This document shows positions 19,135-29,887 of a stretch of 64,000 nt of DNA, in pieces (position 1 is the stretch's first letter; every line of letters starts with the position of its first letter). Position numbers and translations under genes: made by a program. The notes beneath the pieces are model-generated. The model was not told the origin of the DNA. It saw only the letters and a list, made by a program, of their open reading frames with translations, and did no database searches. Source of the stretch: Angomonas deanei (Eukaryota; Euglenozoa; Kinetoplastea; Trypanosomatida; Trypanosomatidae); assembly GCA_903995115.1 (NCBI GenBank), contig LR877146.1, positions 496,001 to 560,000 on the forward strand. Direction: 5' to 3'.

Positions 19135-20033
19135 ATGAACACCGATCACGGCTGGTCTGTGCAAGAAGCGCCATTCACCAAAAATAATAATAATAATAAT
19201 TTTCAAAATAATAATAATAATAATTTCAAAGAAATTCAGCCAGACTTGGCCAGCACGCATTATAATAATCTCTCCGACGTGTATACCACGGCCAACACGA
19301 ATAGTGCTATTTTCACGGGAAGAGAGGACGATTTATTTTTTAATAATTTTCAAAATAAAAATGAAAATAATAATAATCATGTTTTGGATGGGATGACGTT
19401 AAAATTTGAAAAAAGTGACGAAACCGAGGAAGAGTTTCATTTACCGTCTCATTTTTCCGACTTGGACTTGTCGTGGCTCATTCCGGAAGAAAATAATAAT
19501 AATAATAATGAAAATAAAAGTAAAAATGAAAATAATGTAATGTTTTCAGCGGAACGGCCGCACGCCACGCCTGGACCACCTCCTCTCCCTAAAAATGAAA
19601 ATCATAATAATAATAATAATAATAATAATCAAAATAATAATAAAAATAATAATAATATTATTGTTAATACGCAAACGGTGTTTCACTCCAAGTTCATTCC
19701 ACCACCTCCGCCCGTCGCGCCGACGGCGGAAGAGGCACAACAGCAATTAAGTTATTTACAGAAAAAGGAACAAGAAAAACAACGACAGGAAGCATTTTTA
19801 CTAGCCCAACAATCCCAAAATAATAATAATAATAATAATTTAATTTTATTTATAATAATAATAATAATGCAAGACCCATGATGATGATGATGCCTCCTCA
19901 AAATAACAATAATAATTTTCAAAATAATAATAATAATAATATTCCCGTTCCGTGTTATTATTATTATCCGACGGCACCAGTGGTGGTGTACCCTCCGCCG
20001 GTGTTCGCCCCGTATGGACAACCTTGGATGTGA
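19135..20033 (+). CDS. Asn/Pro/Tyr/Met-rich protein related to zinc-finger linkers, no CCCH finger
   Basis: The ATG at 19135 opens 248 codons with acidic (SDETEEEFHLPSHF), Pro-rich (PGPPPLP, PPPPPVAPTAEE) and Asn-run segments, followed by a Gln/Glu-rich helix (YLQKKEQEKQRQEAFLLAQQ). The frame then falls into an artificial-looking LILFIIIIIMQDP end. In another frame the sequence continues as MMMMMPPQNNNN, then CYYYYPTAPVVVYPPPVFAPYGQPWM, to a TGA at 20031-20033. The MMMMMPP and YYYYP motifs are those found before the zinc finger in the long CCCH genes downstream. I therefore read one gene with a single indel at about 19840-19865. Unlike its neighbours it ends without a CCCH finger. It could be a partner of the RNA-binding proteins or a member that lost the finger. 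Confidence 0.55.
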
Positions 20034-21128
20034 AAAAAAAAAAAAAAATAAGAATATTAATAATGAAAGGTGTGTGTGACTTTTTTTTTCCAGTTTTTTT
20101 TAGTTTTATTGTGCTTTGTGTGTTTACTTTTTTAGAAAATGAAGTAAGAATAGAAACACACAAAAATTTACTTTTTTATTTTTTATTTGGGAAATTGGAA
20201 AAAAAAAATAATGGAATTAAAAAATAAAAAAAAAAAAGTTTTTTTCATTATTAAAACTATACGCATTTGCATGTGCTTAACTTTTTATCAGAAAATAATA
20301 ATAATAGATAATAAACAATAAAATATAAAAATAAAACGTTATTATCTCCCCTGAAGCATTTGTATTTGCTGCGATTTTTTTTTTTTGTTCTTTTTGCTTT
20401 TCTTTCTTTTTTTTTTTTTGTAGACAGTGAAAATTTTTGTTTTTTCGTATTTGCAGAGTTATTTTATTTTTGAATGGTTAAAAAAAAAAAACAAGAATAG
20501 GAATTTATTTTTTTTTCCTCTTTTTTGCATTTTGTTGCTGGATAAAAAAAAAAAGGAATAAAAAATTGAAAAAAAAAGGTTATATACCTTTTTTTTCTTG
20601 CGAGTGATTTTTTTTTTTTTTGTAGTTCGAAGTTTAGGAACAAAAAAAAAAAAAAGTTTTTTTAAATTAGTATAGTAAAAAACTTTTTTTTTTTACTCCT
20701 TTTCTTCGTTTTTTTTTTTAAATAACATCTATTGTATTTGCTTGTACCGGAAAAAAAAAAAAAAATATGACAAGACAAAAATAGAAATGAGAAATGATAA
20801 TAAAAAAAAATAAAAAATTCACATTTTTTGTGTATTTTTCTTTTTTTTTTATTATATTTTTTTTTCGTCCAAACGATTTCTGTTTGACCCTTAAAAAAAT
20901 AAAACAATAATAATATTCAGTGAGGATTGCATATTTTTTCTACAAAGCAAAAAAAAAAAAAATTTAATTTCTACTCCAAAAACTGATTTCAAAAAGAAAA
21001 AAAAACTCAGTTACATCTTTTTATTTTCTTTCCTTTCTCTTTTCCTTTTTCTCAAAAAAAAAAGAAAAAAAGCAATTCAGTTCCTTTTTTTTATTAAAAA
21101 AAAAAATTATTTTAATTGTTTATTGTTC
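20034..21128. other. Long A/T-homopolymer spacer
   Basis: Nearly 1.1 kb of alternating A and T runs. The short motif GTATTTGC recurs near 20356, 20442 and 20734, and ATTTGC also near 20265. No open frame, tRNA or structured RNA could be supported. Long 3' UTRs are likely here. Confidence 0.35.
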
Positions 21129-22221
21129 ATGTATACCCACCACCCCTCTCCGCTCCAGAAGCCGAGTCCACTCTCCTCTTATCAAGTCTCGCCGGTCACG
21201 GACCTCTACCTCAGCGGCCGCGAAACTTTCCTGGAAGAAAGTTATAAAAATAATAATAATTTTCAAATGTATAAAAATTCTGAAAATAATAATAATAATA
21301 ATAATGATTCTATCCGACAAGACAGTGATAACGAAAGTATCTCTGTCGTCTTTCCTCTGCCGACTGACCCGCTACACTTTTTGGAGGAAGAAGAAAGTAA
21401 TAATAATTTTGAAAATAATGAGTGGAAACTTTCGGAAAAGGAAAAGGAAAATATTCATTTTTCATTAAATCATAATAATAATAATAATCATAATGCTGTG
21501 CAGACGACGCCGCCGCCGATGGCCGCGTTGCCGCTCCCTCTTTCTTCTCCCCAAACCTCCCCTGTCCCTCACCACAGCAATCATATAAATAATAATAATA
21601 ATAATTTTCAAAATCAAAATTTTCAAAATAATAATCATAATCAAAAACATTTTTCTCCAGCTTATATTCCCGTGATGTCGTACCTCCCACCGCAGCCGTC
21701 GCTCTACTACTATCCACAGCCGGTGCTGATGATGCTACCGCCCCAGCATCACGACCCCAACCTTAATTTTCAAAATAATATCAAAATTTTCAAATTTTAA
21801 CAATCATCATCAAAATTTTGAAAATAATGTGGAAACGATCCCGAAAGAAATGCACCGACTCTTCGGCCCCGCGTTACGCCCAGCACACCTCCGCAAGTCC
21901 GGCAAACCCCTCAACTCCCCTCACTACTATTATGAAAAAGTCCTCGCCGCGATGCCCATCAATGACGATCCAAACTACTTACAGTACTCGTATGAAAAGT
22001 ACGAACCCTATCAGTTTCGTGTCCAGAAGTGTCCGCACTATGTCAAAGGCGACTTGGACAGTTGTCGGTATGGAAAAAATTGTTTTTATTATCATTGTTC
22101 ACGAAATCACCGGTCGGTGGAGGTCAACATGCTAGGCAACCTGGCCTCGGTGCAGGACGTGCTGGAGTGGCTGCGGGTGAAGAATAATAATCCTCGCCGT
22201 AAGCCGACGCAAGAATCATGA
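21129..22221 (+). CDS. CCCH zinc-finger protein, long type, copy 1 (frame break near 21800)
   Basis: The N-terminal part (21129-21800) is Asn-rich and Pro-rich and contains the family linker (YLPPQPSLYYYPQPVLMMLPPQ). The C-terminal part (21829-22221) is in another frame and carries the conserved half. It begins IPKEMHRLFGPALRP and goes on through YYYEKVLAAMPINDDPNYLQYSYEKYEPYQFRV to the finger, C-x10-C-x5-C-x3-H (nt 22030-22095). The end is RSVEVNMLGNLASVQDVLEWL. A single indel in the repetitive CAAAATTTTCAAATTTT stretch at about 21770-21800 separates the parts. The ATG at 21129 is preferred to the in-frame TTG just before it. CCCH proteins of this kind bind mRNA and set stability or translation in kinetoplastids; the target is unknown. 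Confidence 0.7.
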
Positions 22222-23501
22222 ATAATAAAAATAATAATGAGGATAAGGAGAAAGAATAATTATTTTTTTTCATTTGTATTTTTTGTTTTTTCTTTATGTA
22301 TCTTTTTGCCGTTCTTTTTCGGCTTTTTTCTTTTTTTTTTTTTTTCATTTTTCGTATACCCAGAAAAAAAAAATACAAAAAGCGGAAAAGATTGGCAAAG
22401 ATATAAACCTTTTTTTAAGAAAATTACACAAGAAAATATAAAAATATAAAATAAAAATAAAAAAAGTGCATTTTCAATGCTGTTTTAACAGTGTTGCTTC
22501 ATACTTTTTTTTTTCTCCCGTTCATCGTTTTTTTTTTTTTCTGTTTTCCAATTTATAATCCCATGTAAAAAAAAAAAAAATTTGGAACGAAAAAAAAAAA
22601 AAAAGAACAATTTTTTTTTTATGACATTCATCTTTATTTTTGGCTGTGTAACTTTTCTTATTATTATTATTACTATTTTTTTTTTTCCGAAACTTTTTTT
22701 TTTCTACAATAAAAAAAAACACTTTTGATGCGAATACAAAAACTGTTTTGTTGTAAAAAAAAAAAAAAAGGAAAAAAAAAAATAATAATAAAATAAAAAA
22801 AAAAATTAGTTACAATTTTTTTTTGTTTTTTTTTTATCTAATTTCACAGGACCAATATTTCCTATGTACGGATCCTTTTTCCTTTTTTTTTTTTAAAAAA
22901 AAAGAGAGAACCTTTAATTTTTCATTTTTTACGCGAGTTATAAAATAAAATTATGAAATGAGTAATGAAATTTTCCCCTTTTTTTTGTGCTTAATTTTGT
23001 TTTTAGGGGATTTTTTATTATTTTCTTTTTTTTTTCTGTCAAAAAAAGAAAAACAAATAGAAAATAATTCATTTTACCATTTTTCAAGTACGCGTGTTTC
23101 TTTTTTTTATTACTAATTTTTCCTATTTGTTGGGCGTTTTTTTTTTTTTATTATTATTTTCAGTTGAGGCAAAAAAAAAAATAATGAAATAGACTTTGAA
23201 AAAAAAAATGAAATTGAAAAAAAAAATGAATTTTCCACTTTACTTTTTGGATATATAAAAAAATACAAAATAAACGATTCATTCTATTTCTATTTTTTTT
23301 CTCTCTCTTCTCATTTGAAAAAAGACATACACATAGGTAGAATTTCTTTTCCTTTTTTTTTTTATTATTTCAGTTCACTTTTTTTTTTCCTCTCTTTTTT
23401 TTTTTGTGTTTTTGCATCCCTCATTTTAGCTTTTTTTTGATTTTTCTATATTTCATTGTAAATAAAAAAATTTAAAAAGTAAAAATAATAATAATCTCTT
23501 C
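22222..23501. other. Long A/T-homopolymer spacer
   Basis: About 1.3 kb of poly-A and poly-T with no supported gene. A small island near 22850-22880 (CAGGACCAATATTTCC, ACGGATCC) has ordinary complexity but no frame. Pyrimidine-rich sequence precedes the next ATG. Confidence 0.35.
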
Positions 23502-24758
23502 ATGCTAACTCCACAGCCGTCCGACCCACACTCTCCTTTATTATTTTCTCCCTGTGACACGCTACCGTCAAAACTGGTTAACGTGGATAACATGAGTTCC
23601 GCAGACAGTGAAAATCAAAACAGCAACGAGACCAACTCCATGGAACACTCTTTTCAAGAATATTTACGCATCGAGCAAGACGAAAATAATAACAATAACA
23701 ATTATAATTTTCAAAATTATCAAACGAACAGTTATGCTAATTTTACGGAAGAGAGTAAAGTCCCTTCGGTGGTGTTCCAAACCGCCTCCAATGTGTTTAT
23801 GCCGTCTGACAACGATGACGATAATAATAATAATAAAAACACACTGCAGGTGCCGTCCCTTCTGTTTGACCCTATCCAAGAAGAGGATGAAATAAAAGAA
23901 AAAACAGAACTAAAAAATGAAACGAATAATAATGCTGAAATTAATCAAAATCATTATAATAATCATAATAATAATGCAATGCTTCCTTCCTTGGCGGAAC
24001 CCCCCACCCCAATCAGCGCTGATAACTATAATAATCATAATAATAATTTTAATATTATGCAGAAAAATAATAAAAATAAGGAAGCCCCGATCCCTCTCAA
24101 TACCGCTTCGCCTTACGCCTATCAGTTCCTCCCACCACCGCCCCCACCACACCACTATTACCCAAATCAAAATCAAAATAATAATAATTTTCAAAATCAA
24201 AATTTTCAAAATCATAATCATCATCCTAATGAGTATTATCCCCCGCAGGCTTACGTCCCTGTCATGCCGTACGTACCGCCTCCACCACTGTACTACTATC
24301 CACCGCCAATGATGATGATGATGCCACCGCCGCCAATGCTGCTACCGACAGTGCAGCCTCCACCGGCAAACATCACCGACATGACCATTCCAGAACACAT
24401 TGCAAAACTCATTACCCCTGCCTTCAAGCCAGCGGACCAGCAAGGCGCCAATAAAAAGTTATACCCGCCACAGTACTATTATGAAAAGATTTTGGAAGCG
24501 AAGAGTATCAACGAGGATCCGCATTTTATGAAGTATGCGTATGAAAAATATCAACCCTATCAGTTCCGGGTTCGGAGTTGTCCCTACTACAAGAAAGGAG
24601 AACCGAATAGTTGTAAGTATGGAAAGAATTGCTTCCTGGCCCACGGCGCCCGCAACCGTCGGTCGGTGGAGGTCAACATGATTGGCAACTTGGCCTCCGT
24701 GCGCGACGTGCAGGAGTGGCTGCAGGCCAAGAACAAAACTAGTCCATCGTCGCAGTGA
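23502..24758 (+). CDS. CCCH zinc-finger protein, long type, copy 2
   Basis: This intact 418-residue member is the reference for the long type. The N-terminal 200 residues are Asn/Ser/Glu-rich and probably disordered. A Pro/Tyr/Met linker follows at about 215-290 (FLPPPPPPHHYYP, PLYYYPPPMMMMMPPPP). Then come the helical IPEHIAKLITPAFKP and the conserved YYYEKILEAKSINEDPHFMKYAYEKYQPYQFRV. The CCCH finger CPYYKKGEPNSC-KYGKN-CFLAH lies at about 360-382, and the protein ends RSVEVNMIGNLASVRDVQEWL. The flanks of the finger are conserved in all nine copies, so the functional unit is larger than the finger. It probably acts as a cytoplasmic mRNA-binding regulator. The Pro-rich and Met-rich segments may recruit partners; that is inference. 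Confidence 0.85.
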   Translation: MLTPQPSDPHSPLLFSPCDTLPSKLVNVDNMSSADSENQNSNETNSMEHSFQEYLRIEQDENNNNNNYNFQNYQTNSYANFTEESKVPSVVFQTASNVFMPSDNDDDNNNNKNTLQVPSLLFDPIQEEDEIKEKTELKNETNNNAEINQNHYNNHNNNAMLPSLAEPPTPISADNYNNHNNNFNIMQKNNKNKEAPIPLNTASPYAYQFLPPPPPPHHYYPNQNQNNNNFQNQNFQNHNHHPNEYYPPQAYVPVMPYVPPPPLYYYPPPMMMMMPPPPMLLPTVQPPPANITDMTIPEHIAKLITPAFKPADQQGANKKLYPPQYYYEKILEAKSINEDPHFMKYAYEKYQPYQFRVRSCPYYKKGEPNSCKYGKNCFLAHGARNRRSVEVNMIGNLASVRDVQEWLQAKNKTSPSSQ

Positions 24759-25704
24759 AAAATGAAAAAAAAGGAAACAAAAATGATATATATATTTTTG
24801 TTTTTCAGGGATTATGTTTTCTTTTCTTGTTTTTTATTGAAATAAGAATGAAAATGGGGATAGTAATACTCTTTTGTGTATGTTTTTATGTTTTGTGTAT
24901 GTTTTTTTTATAAAAAAAAAGTAATTTTTTTCTACGTTTCTTTTTTTTTTTTTATCTTTCAAATGCAGTTTTTCATTGGCAGTTCAGTTTTATCACAGTT
25001 TTTTTATTATTTTTACAGAAAAATAAAAAACCGTTTCTGATCTCATCAGAATTTTATGTTTTATTTCCATTTCAGTTTTTGTCAGTTCATTGTATCCATT
25101 CTTTTCTTTTTTTTTTTATTATTATTATTATTGCTGATAGTGTACGTATCACAGTTGAAAAACTGTAAATGTTCTCCTTGTATGTTTTTTAAAAAAAACA
25201 ATGATGACTCTTTTTTTTTTTGTTGATAACTTTTTTTTTTTTCATTCATATAGTTTTCTTTTTCTTTTTTCTTTGAGCAGGTTTCAGTTCGGTGCATATC
25301 ATTTTTTTGTTTTATCAGTTTATTCATAACAGTTATGAAACAGTGAATTAAAAAAAAAAAAAAAACGTATTGTTTTCTTATTTTAATGGAATTTCTCAAA
25401 AAATATAAATTTTCACTTTTTTTTTTTTTATGTATCCCCTTTTGAGAGGGAATCGCGTCACATCTGTGCGTGGACAACGAAGACAAACAAAAAAGAAAAA
25501 AAAACGGTAAACCTTTTTTTGTATGTCGAATATTTATAAATATGTACGTCATTTTCTTTCTGTCTGTTCTTGTTCTATTGAGCTGTTTGTGTATATTATC
25601 TTCTACGTATTCACAGTACTTTTTTACAAAACTAAAAACACCACTTTCTCCTTTATTCTCTATGGTTTTCAGATCTATCGCAACAAAAAAAAAAAAAACG
25701 GAAA
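24759..25704. other. Spacer with many CAG acceptor-like sites
   Basis: T-rich sequence with repeated CAG/CAGTT words at 24965-25085, typical of alternative trans-splice acceptors. An open frame at 25470-25865 overlaps the start of the next gene in another phase and has no coding character. Confidence 0.35.
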
Positions 25705-26346
25705 ATGTTTTCTGCCGATGCCCCCTTTATTTCCCTATTAGACGCCAACGCGAAACCCTTTCACAGCTGTCTCAGCCCAGACTCCTCCCTGCAGTGCCTC
25801 TCCGTCACCTCCACCCTTTCACCGGACGAACGTTTATTACCGCAGTGGCATTCTCATCCAAATGAAAATGAAAACAATGATCATGAAGATGAAACGATAC
25901 AGTTAGTGTTGATGTCGACGACGGAACTCTTCACGGACTCCGAGGAGGAGGCGGACCCCGCCCCACCGAGGCCGAGGATACCGCGCGACATCGAAAAGCT
26001 CATCCGGCCTGCCTTCCTGTCCGCGCGCACACGACCCTCTGGGAAGGCGCTAGGGGCACCCGAGTACTACTATGAAAAGATTCTGAAATCTCAGCACATC
26101 AATGACGATCCGCATTATGTGAATTATTCCTATGAAAAGTATCAGCCCTATCAGTTCCGTGTGCAGCGCTGCCCCGCCTACCGGCCCAGCGAGCCCGCCA
26201 GCTGTCGCTACGGCAGGAACTGTTTCTACGCCCACGGGGCAGGGAAGCAGCGGACCGTGGAGGCCAACCTGGTGGGGGGTCTCGTGTCCGTGAAGGAGGT
26301 GCGGTGGTGGTTAAAACAGAAGAATGAAGGAAAGCCGAAGCATTAA
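25705..26346 (+). CDS. CCCH zinc-finger protein, short type, copy 3
   Basis: This 213-residue short member opens with MFSADAPFISLLDANAKPFH. It has an acidic LFTDSEEEADPAPPRPRIPR linker in place of the Met/Tyr-rich linker of the long type. IEKLIRPAFLSARTRPSGK, YYYEKILKSQHINDDPHYVNYSYEKYQPYQFRV, the finger (CPAYRPSEPASC-RYGRN-CFYAH, about residues 155-177) and RTVEANLVGGLVSVKEVRWWL follow. It has no Asn runs apart from a short NENENND stretch. The finger spacing C-x10-C-x5-C-x3-H is one to three residues longer in the first gap than common CCCH fingers. It is probably an RNA-binding regulator. The acidic linker could be phosphorylated at TDSEEE (casein-kinase-2 type site), by inference. Confidence 0.85.
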   Translation: MFSADAPFISLLDANAKPFHSCLSPDSSLQCLSVTSTLSPDERLLPQWHSHPNENENNDHEDETIQLVLMSTTELFTDSEEEADPAPPRPRIPRDIEKLIRPAFLSARTRPSGKALGAPEYYYEKILKSQHINDDPHYVNYSYEKYQPYQFRVQRCPAYRPSEPASCRYGRNCFYAHGAGKQRTVEANLVGGLVSVKEVRWWLKQKNEGKPKH

Positions 26347-26831
26347 GTCTTCTTTTTTTTTTTTTTTGGAACAATGCTTTTCCTTTTTATGATTATTATT
26401 TCTCCTTCCCCTAGTGAGTACTGAAAAACAGAATAACAGTACAAAATAACATTTTTTTTAGAGTTCAATCAATAAGTAACGTTCGCTTTTTTTCTCCTTT
26501 TATTATAAATTTTCACTGTTTTGGTTGCTTTTCAGGAACACTTTTCACGCTAACTTCTTTTTTTATATAAAAGTATGCGTGTCATCAATTTTTTTAGATG
26601 GAAGGAAAGCGAAAATCACCTTCGTTTTCTGAAATAATACTTTTAATGACTAACTTTACACTTGTATAATCCATTTTTTTCACGTTTTGATTCTTGTTGT
26701 TGTTTTTTCGGTCTATCCTTTTCCTATACAATATCATTTTTCTTCCTGTATTTTCTATTCCCTCTATAGACCAACAAACAAGTGTTTGTTTCTAACTCAC
26801 CACCCTACGTAGATAACGAAAAAAAAAAAAA
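26347..26831. other. Spacer
   Basis: T-rich with ordinary-complexity islands. A pyrimidine-rich tract (TTTTCCTATAC, TTTCTATTCCCTC) precedes the next gene, and poly-A lies next to the ATG. No gene is seen. Confidence 0.35.
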
Positions 26832-27473
26832 ATGCTCTCCATTGATGTCAACGCCGTCTCCCTGCTGGACGTGGATCCCAAGTCCATTAACGTGCTCAGC
26901 ATGAGCTCCTCCGTGGTCGGTCTCTCCGACACCCGCCGTCAGACCCAAGACGACCCTTTCAGTGCCACAGACATCATTCTCGAAGACGATGAAGAAAGTG
27001 AAGCTGAGATACCGGCAGCGGCAGTGTTACTGCAGTCCACCGCGGAACTCTTCACGGACTCCGAGGAGGAGGCGGACCCCGCCCCACCGAGGCCGAGGAT
27101 ACCGCGCGAGATCGAAAAGCTCATCCGGCCTGCCTTCCTGTCCGCGCGCACGCGACCCTCCGGGAAGGAGCTAGGGGCACCCGAGTACTACTATGAAAAG
27201 ATTCTGAAATCTCAGCACATCAATGACGATCCGCATTATTTGAATTATTCTTATGAAAAGTATCAGCCCTATCAGTTCCGTGTGCGGCGCTGCCCCGCCT
27301 ACCAGCCCAGCGAGCCCGCCAGCTGTCGCTACGGCAGGGACTGTTTCTACGCCCACGGGGCAGGGAAGCAGCGGACGGTGGAGGCCAACCTGGTGGGGGG
27401 TCTCGTGTCCGTGAAGGAGGTGCGGTGGTGGTTAAAACAGAAGAACGGCAACGGAGGCAAGAAAAAACATTGA
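26832..27473 (+). CDS. CCCH zinc-finger protein, short type, copy 4
   Basis: 213 residues, starting MLSIDVNAVSLLDVDPKS. The first 65 residues differ from the other short copies (MSSSVVGLSDTRRQTQDD, then an acidic EDDEESEAE). From LFTDSEEEADPAPP onward it is nearly identical to copies 3, 5 and 6, including synonymous sites. This is a sign of recent duplication or gene conversion of the 3' two thirds. The finger is CPAYQPSEPASC-RYGRD-CFYAH, with Asp in place of Asn before the third Cys, and the C-terminus is KQKNGNGGKKKH. The distinct N-terminus may give this copy its own localisation or partner. Confidence 0.85.
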   Translation: MLSIDVNAVSLLDVDPKSINVLSMSSSVVGLSDTRRQTQDDPFSATDIILEDDEESEAEIPAAAVLLQSTAELFTDSEEEADPAPPRPRIPREIEKLIRPAFLSARTRPSGKELGAPEYYYEKILKSQHINDDPHYLNYSYEKYQPYQFRVRRCPAYQPSEPASCRYGRDCFYAHGAGKQRTVEANLVGGLVSVKEVRWWLKQKNGNGGKKKH

Positions 27474-28373
27474 CACCGTGTGAATCCTTTTTTTTTTTTC
27501 GCCGTTTCTTTTGGGGTTTTTTTTTCCCATTTTTCATTTTCTTTTGTTGTGTTAAACTGTGCTTTTTTTTTTAACACAACAAAAACGGAGTGATAACAAA
27601 AAAAAAAAGATAAACTATCTTAATTTTTCGTTTCTGACAGGTTTAAAAAAAACTGTTCAAAAACCATTAAAAAATAAGTTTCATCTTTTTTTTTTGTTTC
27701 ATTCCACGGCTTTTCATTACCCAGTAATTTAGGCCGCTTTTTCATTATTAATTTTTCATGTTTTTGTTTGCTTTTTATTATTATTATTGTCCTTCTCGTG
27801 TGACGACGATGGTTCAGCGATATGGATTAGGCGAAACACGAGTTGTGAGTAGATCTTCCTTACTCCCCATAAATATATATTCCAATGTTTTTTTTAGAAA
27901 CAAAAACGGTAAAAAAAAAAAAGATAATAAGGGTCAACTAAAATAGGATGAAAAGAAAAAAAGAAAAAGTTGTTAAATGTTCGTTACCTTTTTTTTTATG
28001 ATTTCTATTTCTAATGTTTTTTTAAAAATAATAATAAAGAACACTATCTTATTATTATCGTCATTAGAAAACAAAAAACGCTTTTTTTTCGGTATTATTA
28101 AAAATATATTTTAAGGTCGGACATAATCTTTCTATTCCATACCTTTTAACCTTTTTTTTTTTTATGTGTGTATCAATTATCTCTGTTTTGTGTGTGTGTG
28201 AGTGGTCTCATCGTTGTGCACTCTATGTTCCTCATTTCATAATCCAAAAACACAGAAAAACACTTTTTTTCACCTTCTCTTCCTAACAGCCAACACCATT
28301 ATTTGTTTCCTAGAAACAAACACACAAAACAGTCGCACGACAACGTGTTACAAAAAAAAAAAAATAAGAAAGA
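27474..28373. repeat. Tandem-duplicated spacer, unit 1
   Basis: This 900-nt spacer is nearly identical to 28989-29887. With the intervening zinc-finger gene it forms a tandem unit of about 1.51 kb. It includes a non-homopolymer island at 27790-27870 with an inverted repeat (CTCGTGT at 27795-27801, ACACGAG at 27836-27842). It also has a TG run near 28190 and a pyrimidine-rich tract before the next gene. No protein gene is seen. Confidence 0.6.
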
Positions 28374-28988
28374 ATGCTCTCCATTGATGTCAACGCGACT
28401 TCTCTCTTTGACGTACACGCCAAGTCCTTTCACACCCCAGAGTCCTCTCTGCAGTGTTTCTCGCCGGAGGATCCTCCCACTACGGTGTCAACACCACACA
28501 ACAACAACAAGGAGGATGATGATGATGAAACGATACAGTTAGTGTTGATGTCGACGACGGAACTCTTCACGGACTCCGAGGAGGAGGCGGACCCCGCCCC
28601 ACCGAGGCCGAGGATACCGCGCGACATTGAAAAGCTCATCCGGCCTGCCTTCCTGTCCGCGCGCACACGACCCTCTGGGAAGGCGCTAGGGGCACCGGAG
28701 TACTACTATGAAAAGATTCTAAAATCTCAGCACATCAATGACGATCCGCATTATTTGAATTATTCCTATGAAAAGTATCAGCCCTATCAGTTCCGTGTGC
28801 AGCGCTGCCCCGCCTACCAGCCCAGCGAGCCCGCCAGCTGTCGCTACGGCAGGAACTGTTTCTACGCCCACGGGGCAGGGAAGCAGCGGACCGTGGAGGC
28901 CAACCTGGTGGGGGGTCTCGTGTCCGTGAAGGAGGTGCGGTGGTGGTTAAAACAGAAAAACGGCAACGGAGGCAAGAAAAAACATTGA
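28374..28988 (+). CDS. CCCH zinc-finger protein, short type, copy 5
   Basis: 204 residues, starting MLSIDVNATSLFDVHAKSFH. The N-terminal variable part (ESSLQCFSPEDPPTTVSTPHNNNKEDDDDETIQLVLMSTTE) is shared with copy 6 and, in part, with copy 3. The acidic linker, the YYYEKILKSQHINDDPHYLNYSYEKY block, the finger and the RWWLKQKN end match copy 4, including the C-terminal NGNGGKKKH. It therefore looks like a mosaic: N-terminus of the copy 3/6 kind and C-terminus of the copy 4 kind. The start is the first ATG after a poly-A run. Its role is probably the same as for its paralogues, with mRNA target unknown. Confidence 0.85.
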   Translation: MLSIDVNATSLFDVHAKSFHTPESSLQCFSPEDPPTTVSTPHNNNKEDDDDETIQLVLMSTTELFTDSEEEADPAPPRPRIPRDIEKLIRPAFLSARTRPSGKALGAPEYYYEKILKSQHINDDPHYLNYSYEKYQPYQFRVQRCPAYQPSEPASCRYGRNCFYAHGAGKQRTVEANLVGGLVSVKEVRWWLKQKNGNGGKKKH

Positions 28989-29887
28989 CACCGTGTGAAT
29001 CCTTTTTTTTTTTCGCCGTTTCTTTTGGGTTTTTTTTTCCCATTTTTCATTTTCTTTTGTTGTGTTAAACTGTGCTTTTTTTTTAACACAACAAAAACGG
29101 AGTGATAACAAAAAAAAAAAGATAAACTGTTTTAACGTTTCGTTTCTGACAGGTTTAAAAAAAACTGTTCAAAAACCATCTAAAAAAATTAGTTTCATCT
29201 TTTGTTTGTTTCATTCCACGGCTTTTCATTACCCAGTAATTTAGGCCGCTTTTTCATTATTAATTTTTCATGTTTTTGTTTGCTTTTTATTATTATTATT
29301 GTCCTTCTCGTGTGACGACGATGGTTCAGAGATATGGATTAGGCGAAACACGAGTTGTGAGTAGATCTTCCTTACTCCCCATAAATATATATTCCAATTT
29401 TTTTTAGAAACAAAAAACGGTAAAAAAAAAAAAAAGATAATAAGGGTCAACTAAAATAGGATGAAAAGAAAAAAAGAAAAAGTTGTTAAATGTTCGTTCC
29501 TTTTTTTTTTTATATATATAATTTTTATTTCTAATGTTTTTTTTTAAAATAATAATAAACACTGTCTTATTATTATCGTCATTAGAAAACAAAAAACGCT
29601 TTTTTTTTTCGGTATTATTAAAAATATATTTTAAGGTCGGACATAATCTTTCTATTCCATACCTTTTAACCTTTTTTTTTTATGTGTGTATCAATTATCT
29701 CTGTTTTGTGTGTGTGTGAGTAGTCTCATCGTTGTGCACTCTATGTTCCTCATTTCATAATCCAAAAACACAGAAAAACACTTTTTTTCACCTTCTCTTC
29801 CTAATAGCCAACTCCATTATTTGTTTCCTAGAAACAAACACACAAAACAGTCGCACGACAACGTGTTACAAAAAAAAAAAAGAAAGA
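28989..29887. repeat. Tandem-duplicated spacer, unit 2
   Basis: Second copy of the 27474-28373 spacer, with small differences mainly in homopolymer lengths. The same inverted repeat occurs at 29307-29313 and 29348-29354. The high identity of non-coding DNA shows the duplication is recent. Confidence 0.6.
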
